This document shows positions 57,549 to 64,000 of a stretch of 64,000 bases of DNA, piece after piece. Position 1 is the stretch's first letter. Each line of letters begins with the position of its first letter. Source of the DNA: an uncultured Prevotellaceae bacterium (GTDB lineage: Bacteria; Bacteroidota; Bacteroidia; Bacteroidales; Bacteroidaceae). The notes under the pieces were generated by a model. It was given only the letters and a program-made list of their open reading frames with translations, was not told the origin of the DNA and did no database searches. Location of the stretch: the NCBI GenBank assembly GCA_902792635.1, contig CADBAG010000009.1, positions 18,375 to 82,374 of the forward strand, written 5' to 3'. The translations under genes and the position numbers were made by a program.

Positions 57549-58769
57549 TCATTCCGTTAGATCGTATTTGATGGCTTCATGCGCCTTCAGCAGCGCAGCC
57601 TGGGCGTCGAGAAGCTGATACCTCACATCCTTATAGTTGTTGTAATAATCCACGAACTCTAAGATGCTGATGTTGTGATGCAGCATCTGTGTCTCCGTAG
57701 CCTTCATTCCTTTCTCCAATTCGTCGCCTAAGGCTTTCGACTGTTTGTCGACGGTCTCTTTCCACGTCACTGCAGTTGTATAGTCGGTCTGCCATTGGTC
57801 CAGCAAGGTGCTGCGCAGCAAATCCTTCTTTAATGTTGCCTGATCGTAGGCGGCGCGTGCCGCCGTGATGTTGCCTTTGTTGTGGTTCCACAACGGCACG
57901 GTGACACTGGCCCCAAAGGCTACAAAGTTGTGTCCTATACTTCCATTCTTATCATACTCTGCCTGCAAGGAAATCTTAGGCAGCGCATTGGCTTTCTCGG
58001 CTTTCCAAGCCTTCTCTGCGGCTTCTTCGTTGGCTACGGCACTGTTCATCTCGGGATGAAGAAGGGTGGGGGCTGCCATACGTTGACGTAGGAGCATCAG
58101 GTCATCATCTAATGAGGTAGCTTCTGGACGGCATGTCTGTGGGGTGACATCAATCTGTGTCCTCACATCTTTCCACAAGTCCTGTTCTTGTAGCTTTAAG
58201 GAGATTAGGTCTTGCTCTAATCCACTGACCATCGTCTTGATGCGGAAGGTCTCCATGGTGGGGATATTTCCTTTGGCTGTCTGTTGACTGTAAGCCGTGA
58301 GAATAGCTGTGGCAGATGCTATCTGTCGCTCACTGACCGCTTCTTTCTGCTGGAGCACGTAGATGTCAATCATCGTCTCGTGTAATGCTCGCCGACGGTC
58401 GGCAAGCGACAACTGGCGGTTGGCTTCAGCGGCTTTCACTAAGGCCTCGTTCTGCTCTACCACACGTTTGTGTTGTCCGCCGATAGCGATGGGTTGACTC
58501 AGTTGAATGTCGTCCTCTCCCGTCTTGCCCGTGTCAAACCATCGATGGTTGGTAGGGTTGACGAGGTTATGCATCAACTGTATCTGCGGATTCTCATAAC
58601 TACGTGACTGTTGGAGGGTTGCTTTTGCTTCTTCCACATCCTTGCTGTCAATGCGGCTCTGCAGATTGTTCAGCAACAAACTGTCGGCGCGTGCAAACGT
58701 CAGTACCTCTTGGGCGGAAGCATACTGCATGCTGGCAAGGAACAGAGCTAAAATATAATATCTCTTCAT
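57549..58769 (-). CDS. czcC: Outer-membrane efflux factor, TolC/CzcC family
   Basis: 406 residues from the ATG at 58769 (58775 possible). A signal peptide of about 19 residues (ending ASMQYASAQ) is followed by two outer-membrane efflux repeats with long helices, for example DSKDVEEAKATLQQSRSYEN and PQIQLMHNLVNPTNHR, then PKISLQAEYDKNGSIGHNFV in the second half. It forms the trimeric exit duct for the CzcAB pump. First gene of the efflux region, with a -7 box at 58822-58829. Confidence 0.92.
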   Translation of the reverse strand: MKRYYILALFLASMQYASAQEVLTFARADSLLLNNLQSRIDSKDVEEAKATLQQSRSYENPQIQLMHNLVNPTNHRWFDTGKTGEDDIQLSQPIAIGGQHKRVVEQNEALVKAAEANRQLSLADRRRALHETMIDIYVLQQKEAVSERQIASATAILTAYSQQTAKGNIPTMETFRIKTMVSGLEQDLISLKLQEQDLWKDVRTQIDVTPQTCRPEATSLDDDLMLLRQRMAAPTLLHPEMNSAVANEEAAEKAWKAEKANALPKISLQAEYDKNGSIGHNFVAFGASVTVPLWNHNKGNITAARAAYDQATLKKDLLRSTLLDQWQTDYTTAVTWKETVDKQSKALGDELEKGMKATETQMLHHNISILEFVDYYNNYKDVRYQLLDAQAALLKAHEAIKYDLTE

Positions 58770-58821
58770 GATCAAATGTTTACTGCCTCAATATATTTTT
58801 GTCTATTATTGATTTTTTTTG

Positions 58822-58829
58822 CAAAGTTA
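58822..58829 (-). promoter_or_regulatory. -7 box of czcC
   Basis: Reverse complement TAACTTTG, about 53 bases upstream of the start; the likely target of the adjacent response regulator. Confidence 0.62.
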
Positions 58830-58950
58830 TTCTGTTCTTTGCGGTGCAACGAACAAAAAGCATTAGAAGCCTTTCATGTCAGATTAAAGGTTTCTAATGA
58901 GATATTTTCAAGAAGTCGGATTATTCTTCCGAACTTTGCACGCAGCAAAC

Positions 58951-58979
58951 CGTAGGGGCGGCCCTGGTGGCCGCCCTAA
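58951..58979. repeat. R4 hairpin upstream of chrA-1
   Basis: CGTAGGGGCGGCCCTGGTGG then CCGCCCTAA. Confidence 0.85.
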
Positions 58980-58997
58980 CCCTTATAATAAAAAAAT

Positions 58998-59534
58998 ATG
59001 TTATTAAAGTTTTTCCTTACCTGCAACAAGATTGGCGCTTTCACCTTAGGTGGAGGCTATGCCATGATACCAATCATGGAGGAAGAGTTCGTTGACAAGA
59101 ATCATTGGCTCGGCAAGCAGGAGTTTATCGATATCATGGTTGTGGCACAGACCACTCCAGGCATCTTCTCCATCGATATGGCAAGCCATATCGGCTACAA
59201 GATGAAAGGCGTGTGGGGTGGAATCGTCGGAGCCTTGGGCATCGCTTTCCCCTCCATTATCGTCATTCTGCTTATAGCGATGTTCTTCCGCAATTTTAAG
59301 GACAATCCGTGGGTAGAGAAGTTCTTTGAAGGTGTGCGTCCTGCTGTCGTTGCTCTCATCGCTTCTCCTTGTTTCAAGATGGCAAAGACAGCGAATATCA
59401 GTTGGAAGAACATCTGGATTGTTGTCGTGAGTTGCCTGTTGATATGGCTTTTGAAGGTCAACCCTGTATGGATCATTATCGTTGCAGGAACAGCAGGGTT
59501 CTTGTACGGAAAAATCAGAAGAAGTAGAAAGTAA
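58998..59534 (+). CDS. Chromate transporter family protein, half-size (1)
   Basis: 178 residues with about five to six membrane helices, a single CHR domain. The N-terminal motif KIGAFTLGGGYAMIPIMEEE, then AQTTPGIFSIDMASHIGYKM and VRPAVVALIASPCFKMAKTA, are family marks. Half-size CHR proteins are encoded in pairs and act together as a heterodimer; the partner follows 60 bases later. Whether the substrate is chromate, sulfate or another anion is not known. Confidence 0.92.
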   Translation: MLLKFFLTCNKIGAFTLGGGYAMIPIMEEEFVDKNHWLGKQEFIDIMVVAQTTPGIFSIDMASHIGYKMKGVWGGIVGALGIAFPSIIVILLIAMFFRNFKDNPWVEKFFEGVRPAVVALIASPCFKMAKTANISWKNIWIVVVSCLLIWLLKVNPVWIIIVAGTAGFLYGKIRRSRK

Positions 59535-59565
59535 GTGCAGGGGCCGTCCCTCGTGGCGGACCGCC
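59535..59565. repeat. R4 hairpin between the two chromate-transporter genes
   Basis: GTGCAGGGGCCGTCCCTCGT then GGCGGACCGCC; a more diverged copy. Confidence 0.78.
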
Positions 59566-59594
59566 ATTGAAAAACTAAATAGAAAAATAATATA

Positions 59595-60167
59595 ATGATA
59601 TTCCTACAGTTATTCTATGTTTTCAGTAAGATAGGCATTTTCAACTTTGGTGGAGGCTATGCCATGCTGTCGCTAATCTATGGTGAGGTTGTCACCCATT
59701 ATCATTGGCTGAGCAACGCCGAGTTCACGGATATCGTGGCTATCAGTCAGTCGACGCCAGGTCCTATCGGTATCAATGCTGCCACCTATTGCGGCTACAC
59801 AGCAGTCATCAATGCCGGTTACCCGATGTGGGCGGCTTGTTTGGCATCCGTGATGGCATCGCTGTCTATCATGTGGCTGCCATTCATCCTGATGATCGCC
59901 ATCAGTCGCTATCTCATCCATCATAAGGATGCACCCTTTGTACAGGACATCTTCAAGCCGTTACGCCCGGCAATCATCGGACTCATCGCTGCTGCCGCCC
60001 TGTTGTTGATGAACAAAGACAACTTTGGATCGCCGTCTACCGACCTTCCGAAATTCATCATCAGCATCATTATCTTTGTTGCAGCCTTCCTTGCCACACG
60101 ATACAAGAAAGTCAATCCGATCCTTGTCATGCTTGTCTGTGGCGTTTTGGGATTGATCATCTATTAA
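59595..60167 (+). CDS. Chromate transporter family protein, half-size (2)
   Basis: 190 residues, about six membrane helices. It shares FNFGGGYAMLSLIYGEV and SQSTPGPIGINAATYCGYTA with the first half-protein in equivalent places, and PLRPAIIGLIAAAALLLMNK near the middle. The two halves are clearly diverged paralogues, expected to sit in opposite membrane orientations. Translation is probably coupled by co-transcription, with an R4 hairpin between. Confidence 0.92.
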   Translation: MIFLQLFYVFSKIGIFNFGGGYAMLSLIYGEVVTHYHWLSNAEFTDIVAISQSTPGPIGINAATYCGYTAVINAGYPMWAACLASVMASLSIMWLPFILMIAISRYLIHHKDAPFVQDIFKPLRPAIIGLIAAAALLLMNKDNFGSPSTDLPKFIISIIIFVAAFLATRYKKVNPILVMLVCGVLGLIIY

Positions 60168-60174
60168 CGAAAAA

Positions 60175-60198
60175 AGGGAAACCCAAAAGGATTTCCCT
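60175..60198 (+). terminator. Weak terminator after the chromate-transporter pair
   Basis: AGGGAAACCC and GGATTTCCCT form an imperfect stem around AAAA; the T run after it is poor. Confidence 0.4.
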
Positions 60199-60361
60199 AT
60201 CAATGCTTTTCAAGAATGTTAGATCAAGTGCTCTTAAACCATACTCCTCTACATGAGGTTATTTCTTTTGAGCCAACTTTCACCCTTCGGAGTTTTCCAC
60301 CAAATAAGGACCGCAATACATGGTATTGCTATCATAAGAAGAAAAACCACTGTTCCCATAT

Positions 60362-60787
60362 CTATCTTTCATTAAATATAAAGTCGAGGCCATATCTCGC
60401 ATATTGCGCGAACTTCCTGTCTGAACTGATGAGCGGAACACGGTCACTGATTGCCTGGGCAATGATGAGTCGGTCGTTAGGGTCACGATGGTCACCAAGC
60501 ATGGGGAGTTTGGCATATTCCTTCAGATTCTTCACCGTGACAGGAATAACTTCAATGCCCATATCACTAAGCCAACTCTCGAATTCGGATGCGTCAGATA
60601 TACGGCCGTTTCTGCTTGTATGGATCTTACCTATTTGAAACAAATGGATTAGCTCGTGAACACATACCGTACTTGTCAGAAGATGGTTCTCGTAGTCATT
60701 AAGCAACTCTTCCACATCGGCATTGATTTCATCTTCCTCACCGGTGGCAAGGAAAACAAGAATATTCGTATCAAGATATAGTCTCAT
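60362..60787 (-). CDS. PIN-domain toxin, VapC-like
   Basis: 141 residues. Acidic PIN site: D6 in RLYLDTNIL, E45 in TVCVHELIHL, D102/D105 in DHRDPNDRLIIAQA and D123 in LISSDRKF. PIN toxins are Mg-dependent RNases that cut tRNA or rRNA. Its start overlaps the stop of the upstream small gene (ATGA), the usual antitoxin-toxin order. Confidence 0.9.
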   Translation of the reverse strand: MRLYLDTNILVFLATGEEDEINADVEELLNDYENHLLTSTVCVHELIHLFQIGKIHTSRNGRISDASEFESWLSDMGIEVIPVTVKNLKEYAKLPMLGDHRDPNDRLIIAQAISDRVPLISSDRKFAQYARYGLDFIFNER

Positions 60788-60957
60788 TTGAGAACTGCCT
60801 TCAGGTCTACGATCTCAATTCTGAACCCAGGCCTTCCTGCTGCAACCCATTGACCCAGCTTGTTGTACCTCTTCGTCTTTCTCGCCTTAATCCGCTGAAG
60901 CTGATCCATTACGGCCTGACTGTTGGTAAACGGGATATTTGTCTTTGTTTCTTTCAT
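60784..60957 (-). CDS. Putative antitoxin of the VapC-like toxin
   Basis: 57 residues from the ATG at 60957 (60972 also possible). It is small and basic (QAVMDQLQRIKARKTKRYNK, then LGQWVAAGRPGFRIEIVDLK). No standard AbrB or Phd fold is obvious by eye; the assignment rests on size and on the four-base overlap with the toxin gene. A -7 box at 60989-60996 would serve both genes and is a likely site of autoregulation. Confidence 0.72.
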   Translation of the reverse strand: MKETKTNIPFTNSQAVMDQLQRIKARKTKRYNKLGQWVAAGRPGFRIEIVDLKAVLK

Positions 60958-60988
60958 ATTTATTTCCTCCATCGTTTTTCTATTAGGG

Positions 60989-60996
60989 CAAAGTTA
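60989..60996 (-). promoter_or_regulatory. -7 box of the toxin-antitoxin pair
   Basis: Reverse complement TAACTTTG, about 30 bases upstream of the antitoxin start. Confidence 0.6.
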
Positions 60997-61049
60997 ATCA
61001 AATTCTTCGAATGCGACAACTGAAAACACAAAAATATCATAGTAAAAGC

Positions 61050-61080
61050 TTTGTTGCTAAGTTCCTTTTTACTATCTTTG
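61050..61080 (+). promoter_or_regulatory. Promoter of the MmeI-like gene (TTTG-N19-TATCTTTG)
   Basis: TTTG at 61050-61053 and TATCTTTG at 61073-61080. It puts the transcription start near 61086 and the first usable ATG at 61120. Confidence 0.68.
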
Positions 61081-61119
61081 TTGGTAATAACTATAAATGA
61101 AGAAGCACAAGCTAACGCT

Positions 61120-63891
61120 ATGAATACAGAGAAGATACAGAAACAGGCAGCAGCAGAATTCGCTGCCCGATGGAAAGACCGGGGATCGGAGAAAGAAGAC
61201 AGTCAGCGGTTTTGGATAGACCTGCTGGAAAACGTCTATGGCATCAAGAATGTCACGGAGTTCGTAAGGTTCGAGGAAAAGGCAGCGCTGGATAACACTT
61301 CCTTCATCGATGTCATGATACCCTCCACAAAGGTTATGATTGAGCAGAAGTCATCATCGAAAGACCTGCGCAAGCCGATCAAACAGAGCGACGGCACCAT
61401 GCTCACTCCGTTCCAACAGGCGCAGCGTTATGTGCTCGGCTTGCCCGTCTCCCAGCATCCGCGGTGGATTGTGACTTGTAACTTCAAGGAGATCCTTGTC
61501 TATGACATGGAAAATCCGAACAGCGAGCCACAAGAGATACTCTTGGAGAACCTTGGGTGCGAATACTACCGCTTGCAGTTCCTTGTCGACACCGGCTCCG
61601 ATCATCTGAAGAAGGAGATGGAGGTCAGCATCAAGGCCGGAGAGCTCGTCGGTCGTATCTACGACGACTTCATTCAGGAGTATGATGCCAATGATCCCAT
61701 GTCGCTGCGCTATCTCAACATCCTCTGTGTGCGCCTCGTGTTCTGCCTCTATGCCGAGGATGCCGGTATCTTCGGCAAACATGACATGTTCCACGACTAT
61801 CTTGCCCAGTTTCCCACGGAGCAGATGCGCGAAGAACTGCTGCGTGTCTTCCGAGTGCTCAACACACCCGAGGACAAACGCAGCAAGTATCTCCGTCCGG
61901 ATCTTGCCGCCTTTCCCTATACCAATGGCGGACTATTTGCCGAGGAAATAGACGTGCCTCAGTTCACCGACCGTATCCGAGCCACACTGCTGCTGCATGC
62001 TTCGATGGGTTTTGACTGGAGTCAGATCTCACCGACCATCTTCGGAGGCGTCTTCGAGTCAACTCTTAATCCTGAGACGCGTCGCTCCGGAGGCATGCAC
62101 TACACGTCCATCGAGAACATCCACAAGGTCATCGATCCCCTCTTCCTCGACGATCTCAAACGCGAGTTTACCGAAATCATGGACGAGGCGGTAGTAGCAA
62201 AACGATTATCACGCCTCCATGCCTTTCAAGACAAGCTCGCAAGCCTTGTCTTCTTCGATCCGGCATGCGGCAGCGGCAACTTCCTCACCGAGACCTACCT
62301 CTCTTTGCGCAGACTCGAGAATGAGGTAATCAAGGCTATTTACAGCATAGAGCCGCTTGATGCTTTCACCAATCCCATCAAAGTCTCTATCAATCAGTTC
62401 TACGGTATCGAGATTAATGATTTTGCGGTCACTGTTGCCACGACAGCCCTATGGATCTCCGAGAGTCAGATGATGGCAGAGACGGAGCATATCATCCGTC
62501 ATGGCATCAACTTCCTACCGCTCAAGTCTTATTCTAACATTCATGAAGGCAATGCTTTGCGTATCGACTGGCACGAAGTCTGCCCCCAGCCGAACTATAT
62601 CATTGGCAATCCACCGTTTGTGGGATACTCCCTTCAATCGAAAGAGCAGAAAGAAGATATGTTGCATATCTTTGTTGACAGCAAGGGTAAGCCATTCAAG
62701 ACATCCGGAAAGATAGATTATGTCGCAGCCTGGTATTACAAGGCTTCGCAGATGATGCACGAATCAGCCCAGCCTATTCGCACAGCCCTTGTCTCTACGA
62801 ATAGTATCACCCAAGGTGAACAGGTCGCCATGATCTGGAAGCCCTTGAAGGATCTGTTTAATATCCATATCGACTTTGCCTATCGCACTTTCCGTTGGGA
62901 CAGCGAAGCATCACTCAAGGCTCACGTGCATGTTGTTGTCGTTGGTTTCTCATGTGAAGAATCAACGAAAGCAAAGATGATATTCGACAATGGGACAAAG
63001 ACCGTGGCTAAGAACATCAACGCATATCTTGTTGATGCTCCCGACATATTCGTAGAGAGTAAGAATATACCGATATGCGATGTACCCGAAATGACAACCG
63101 GAAATCGTCCTGCAGATGGTGGTCATCTTATAGTTGAGGCTAACGATTATGAAGACTTTATCAAAAAAGAACCTTCAGCAAAGCCCTTTATAAAGAAACT
63201 ATTAGGCTCAGCTGAGTTTATCAACGGTAAGAAACGCTATTGCCTGTGGCTTGTCAGTGCTTCTCCAGCCCAACTTCGAAGCATGCCGCTAGTTATGGAA
63301 CGAATACGGCAATGTCGCGAGGATAGGCTTGCTTCACCTGATGCTGGCCGAAGAAAATTAGCAGAAAAGGCAGCTTTATTCAGAGAAACCAATAATCCAG
63401 AGAATTATATTATCGTACCTTCTGTTTCTTCTGAACGTAGGCGGTACGTACCAATGGGCTTTCTTCACGCTGATACAATTCCAACTAACCTTGTTCTTAT
63501 CATCCCCTCTGCCACCCTTTACCATTTCGGCGTTCTTGAGAGCAACGTTCACATGGCATGGATGCGGGCGGTATGCGGACGACTGAAAAGCGACTATCGC
63601 TATTCCAAGGATGTAGTCTACAACAACTTTCCGTGGCCGGACGTCACGGAGGAGCAACGCCAACGGATCGAGCAGACCGCCCAGGCTATTCTCGACGCTC
63701 GTGCAAAATATCCGGATAGCAGCCTTGCCGACCTCTACGATCCCAATACGATGCCCTACGATCTGTTGGAGGCGCATCGCGCCAACGACCGTGCTGTCAT
63801 GGCCGCCTATGGCTTCTCTATGAAGCTGACGGAGAGTGAGTGTGTCGCCAAGCTCTTGGAGATGTACTCGCAGCTCGTGAAAAAGGGTTGA
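61120..63891 (+). CDS. MmeI-like type IIL restriction-modification enzyme
   Basis: 923 residues from the ATG at 61120, very close to the 919 residues I recall for MmeI. The N-terminal nuclease site is D64 with E75 and K77 (SFIDVMIPSTKVMIEQKSSS), i.e. D-X10-E-X-K. A helical spacer follows. The methyltransferase domain has motif I FFDPACGSGNF at about 379-389 and motif IV NPPF at 497-500 (adenine type). The last 300 residues contain the target-recognition region, including YSKDVVYNNFPWPDV. One chain would both methylate and cut. The recognition sequence cannot be read directly. The gene stands next to a toxin-antitoxin pair. Confidence 0.9.
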   Translation: MNTEKIQKQAAAEFAARWKDRGSEKEDSQRFWIDLLENVYGIKNVTEFVRFEEKAALDNTSFIDVMIPSTKVMIEQKSSSKDLRKPIKQSDGTMLTPFQQAQRYVLGLPVSQHPRWIVTCNFKEILVYDMENPNSEPQEILLENLGCEYYRLQFLVDTGSDHLKKEMEVSIKAGELVGRIYDDFIQEYDANDPMSLRYLNILCVRLVFCLYAEDAGIFGKHDMFHDYLAQFPTEQMREELLRVFRVLNTPEDKRSKYLRPDLAAFPYTNGGLFAEEIDVPQFTDRIRATLLLHASMGFDWSQISPTIFGGVFESTLNPETRRSGGMHYTSIENIHKVIDPLFLDDLKREFTEIMDEAVVAKRLSRLHAFQDKLASLVFFDPACGSGNFLTETYLSLRRLENEVIKAIYSIEPLDAFTNPIKVSINQFYGIEINDFAVTVATTALWISESQMMAETEHIIRHGINFLPLKSYSNIHEGNALRIDWHEVCPQPNYIIGNPPFVGYSLQSKEQKEDMLHIFVDSKGKPFKTSGKIDYVAAWYYKASQMMHESAQPIRTALVSTNSITQGEQVAMIWKPLKDLFNIHIDFAYRTFRWDSEASLKAHVHVVVVGFSCEESTKAKMIFDNGTKTVAKNINAYLVDAPDIFVESKNIPICDVPEMTTGNRPADGGHLIVEANDYEDFIKKEPSAKPFIKKLLGSAEFINGKKRYCLWLVSASPAQLRSMPLVMERIRQCREDRLASPDAGRRKLAEKAALFRETNNPENYIIVPSVSSERRRYVPMGFLHADTIPTNLVLIIPSATLYHFGVLESNVHMAWMRAVCGRLKSDYRYSKDVVYNNFPWPDVTEEQRQRIEQTAQAILDARAKYPDSSLADLYDPNTMPYDLLEAHRANDRAVMAAYGFSMKLTESECVAKLLEMYSQLVKKG

Positions 63892-63953
63892 TAAATTATT
63901 CAGTAACTACTCAGTCTCTTATTTAGGCATGCCAAATCCTGAATGACTTTTTC
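63892..63953. other. Short gap at the window end
   Basis: No feature recognised between the MmeI-like gene and the possible gene tail. Confidence 0.4.
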
Positions 63954-64000
63954 TTAGCCATTCTCAGCAAAGAGTTCATCGAAGAAGTTCTCCTTTGGAG
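63954..64000 (-). CDS. Possible C-terminal end of a minus-strand gene
   Basis: Reading the minus strand from the window edge gives PKENFFDELFAENG and a TAA at 63954-63956. The composition looks protein-like, but only about 14 residues are visible, so no family can be named. It would be convergent with the MmeI-like gene. Confidence 0.35.
   Translation of the reverse strand, partial: PKENFFDELFAENG

Overview
The window reads as a chromosomal segment of a Bacteroidales bacterium, most likely Prevotellaceae. The support is the repeated -7 promoter motif TAnnTTTG (often with TTTG about 20 bases upstream), Bacteroidota-specific families (DUF5683, DUF4492 beside cydAB, DUF5606, DUF349, DUF4295), an enlarged NusB and menaquinone genes. 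No rRNA, CRISPR array or complete insertion sequence was seen. One tRNA-Gln is present.

Layout. 0-4.3 kb: a minus-strand parA-parB-DUF5683-mltD-rsh block. 4.4-6.4 kb: surE-lpxB. 6.4-7.6 kb: repeat-rich DNA without a recognisable gene. 7.6-11.1 kb: an EcoRII-type restriction-modification island (endonuclease, C5 methyltransferase, divergent vsr) plus a small unknown gene. 11.4-17.4 kb: cydB, cydA, DUF4492, an S4-domain protein, pth and ribosomal L25, separated by repeats. 17.6-23.2 kb: nusB, yajC, ybbR-like, coaE, DUF5606, nif3-like and a zinc-ribbon protein. 23.3-29.6 kb: a TerB/J-domain protein, cdsA-ftsH-rsfS, tRNA-Gln, an M15 peptidase and an EVE-like protein. 29.9-38 kb: DUF349, corA, pepD, a flippase-like membrane protein, menC-menE. 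38-39.8 kb: a second ParA with a small putative DNA-binding partner and a phased operator/centromere-like array. 39.9-49.7 kb: an HsdR-N-like protein, holA, a long AT-rich regulatory tract with an HTH gene, pyrK-pyrD, an SDR, DUF4295-L33-L28, map-tsaD-pncC and a CDF transporter. 50-60.2 kb: an HD hydrolase, a CzcCBA metal-efflux operon carrying its own two-component system, and two half-size chromate transporters. 60.3-64 kb: a VapBC-like pair, an MmeI-like single-chain restriction-modification enzyme and the tail of one further gene.

The most unusual content is non-coding. At least four dispersed palindromic repeat families (called R1-R4 here) recur through the window. R1 is a roughly 250-base nested inverted element whose hairpin stems differ between loci by compensating changes while the loop stays constant. 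R2 and R3 have entered coding sequence: an in-frame 18-codon insert in lpxB, and the 3' ends of a histidine kinase gene and the DUF4492 gene. Short-period arrays sit exactly at gene boundaries: 8-base arrays at start codons (ftsH, DUF4492, pth, SDR, second parA) and 22-base or 7-base arrays at stop codons (cydB, pepD, TerB/J protein). The leader of the second parA has a TTG on almost every eighth base for about 300 bases, with a near-palindromic 11-mer placed every 24 or 32 bases. It looks like a type Ib-like centromere/operator.

All calls come from reading sequence and remembered family signatures; nothing was searched or folded by computer.
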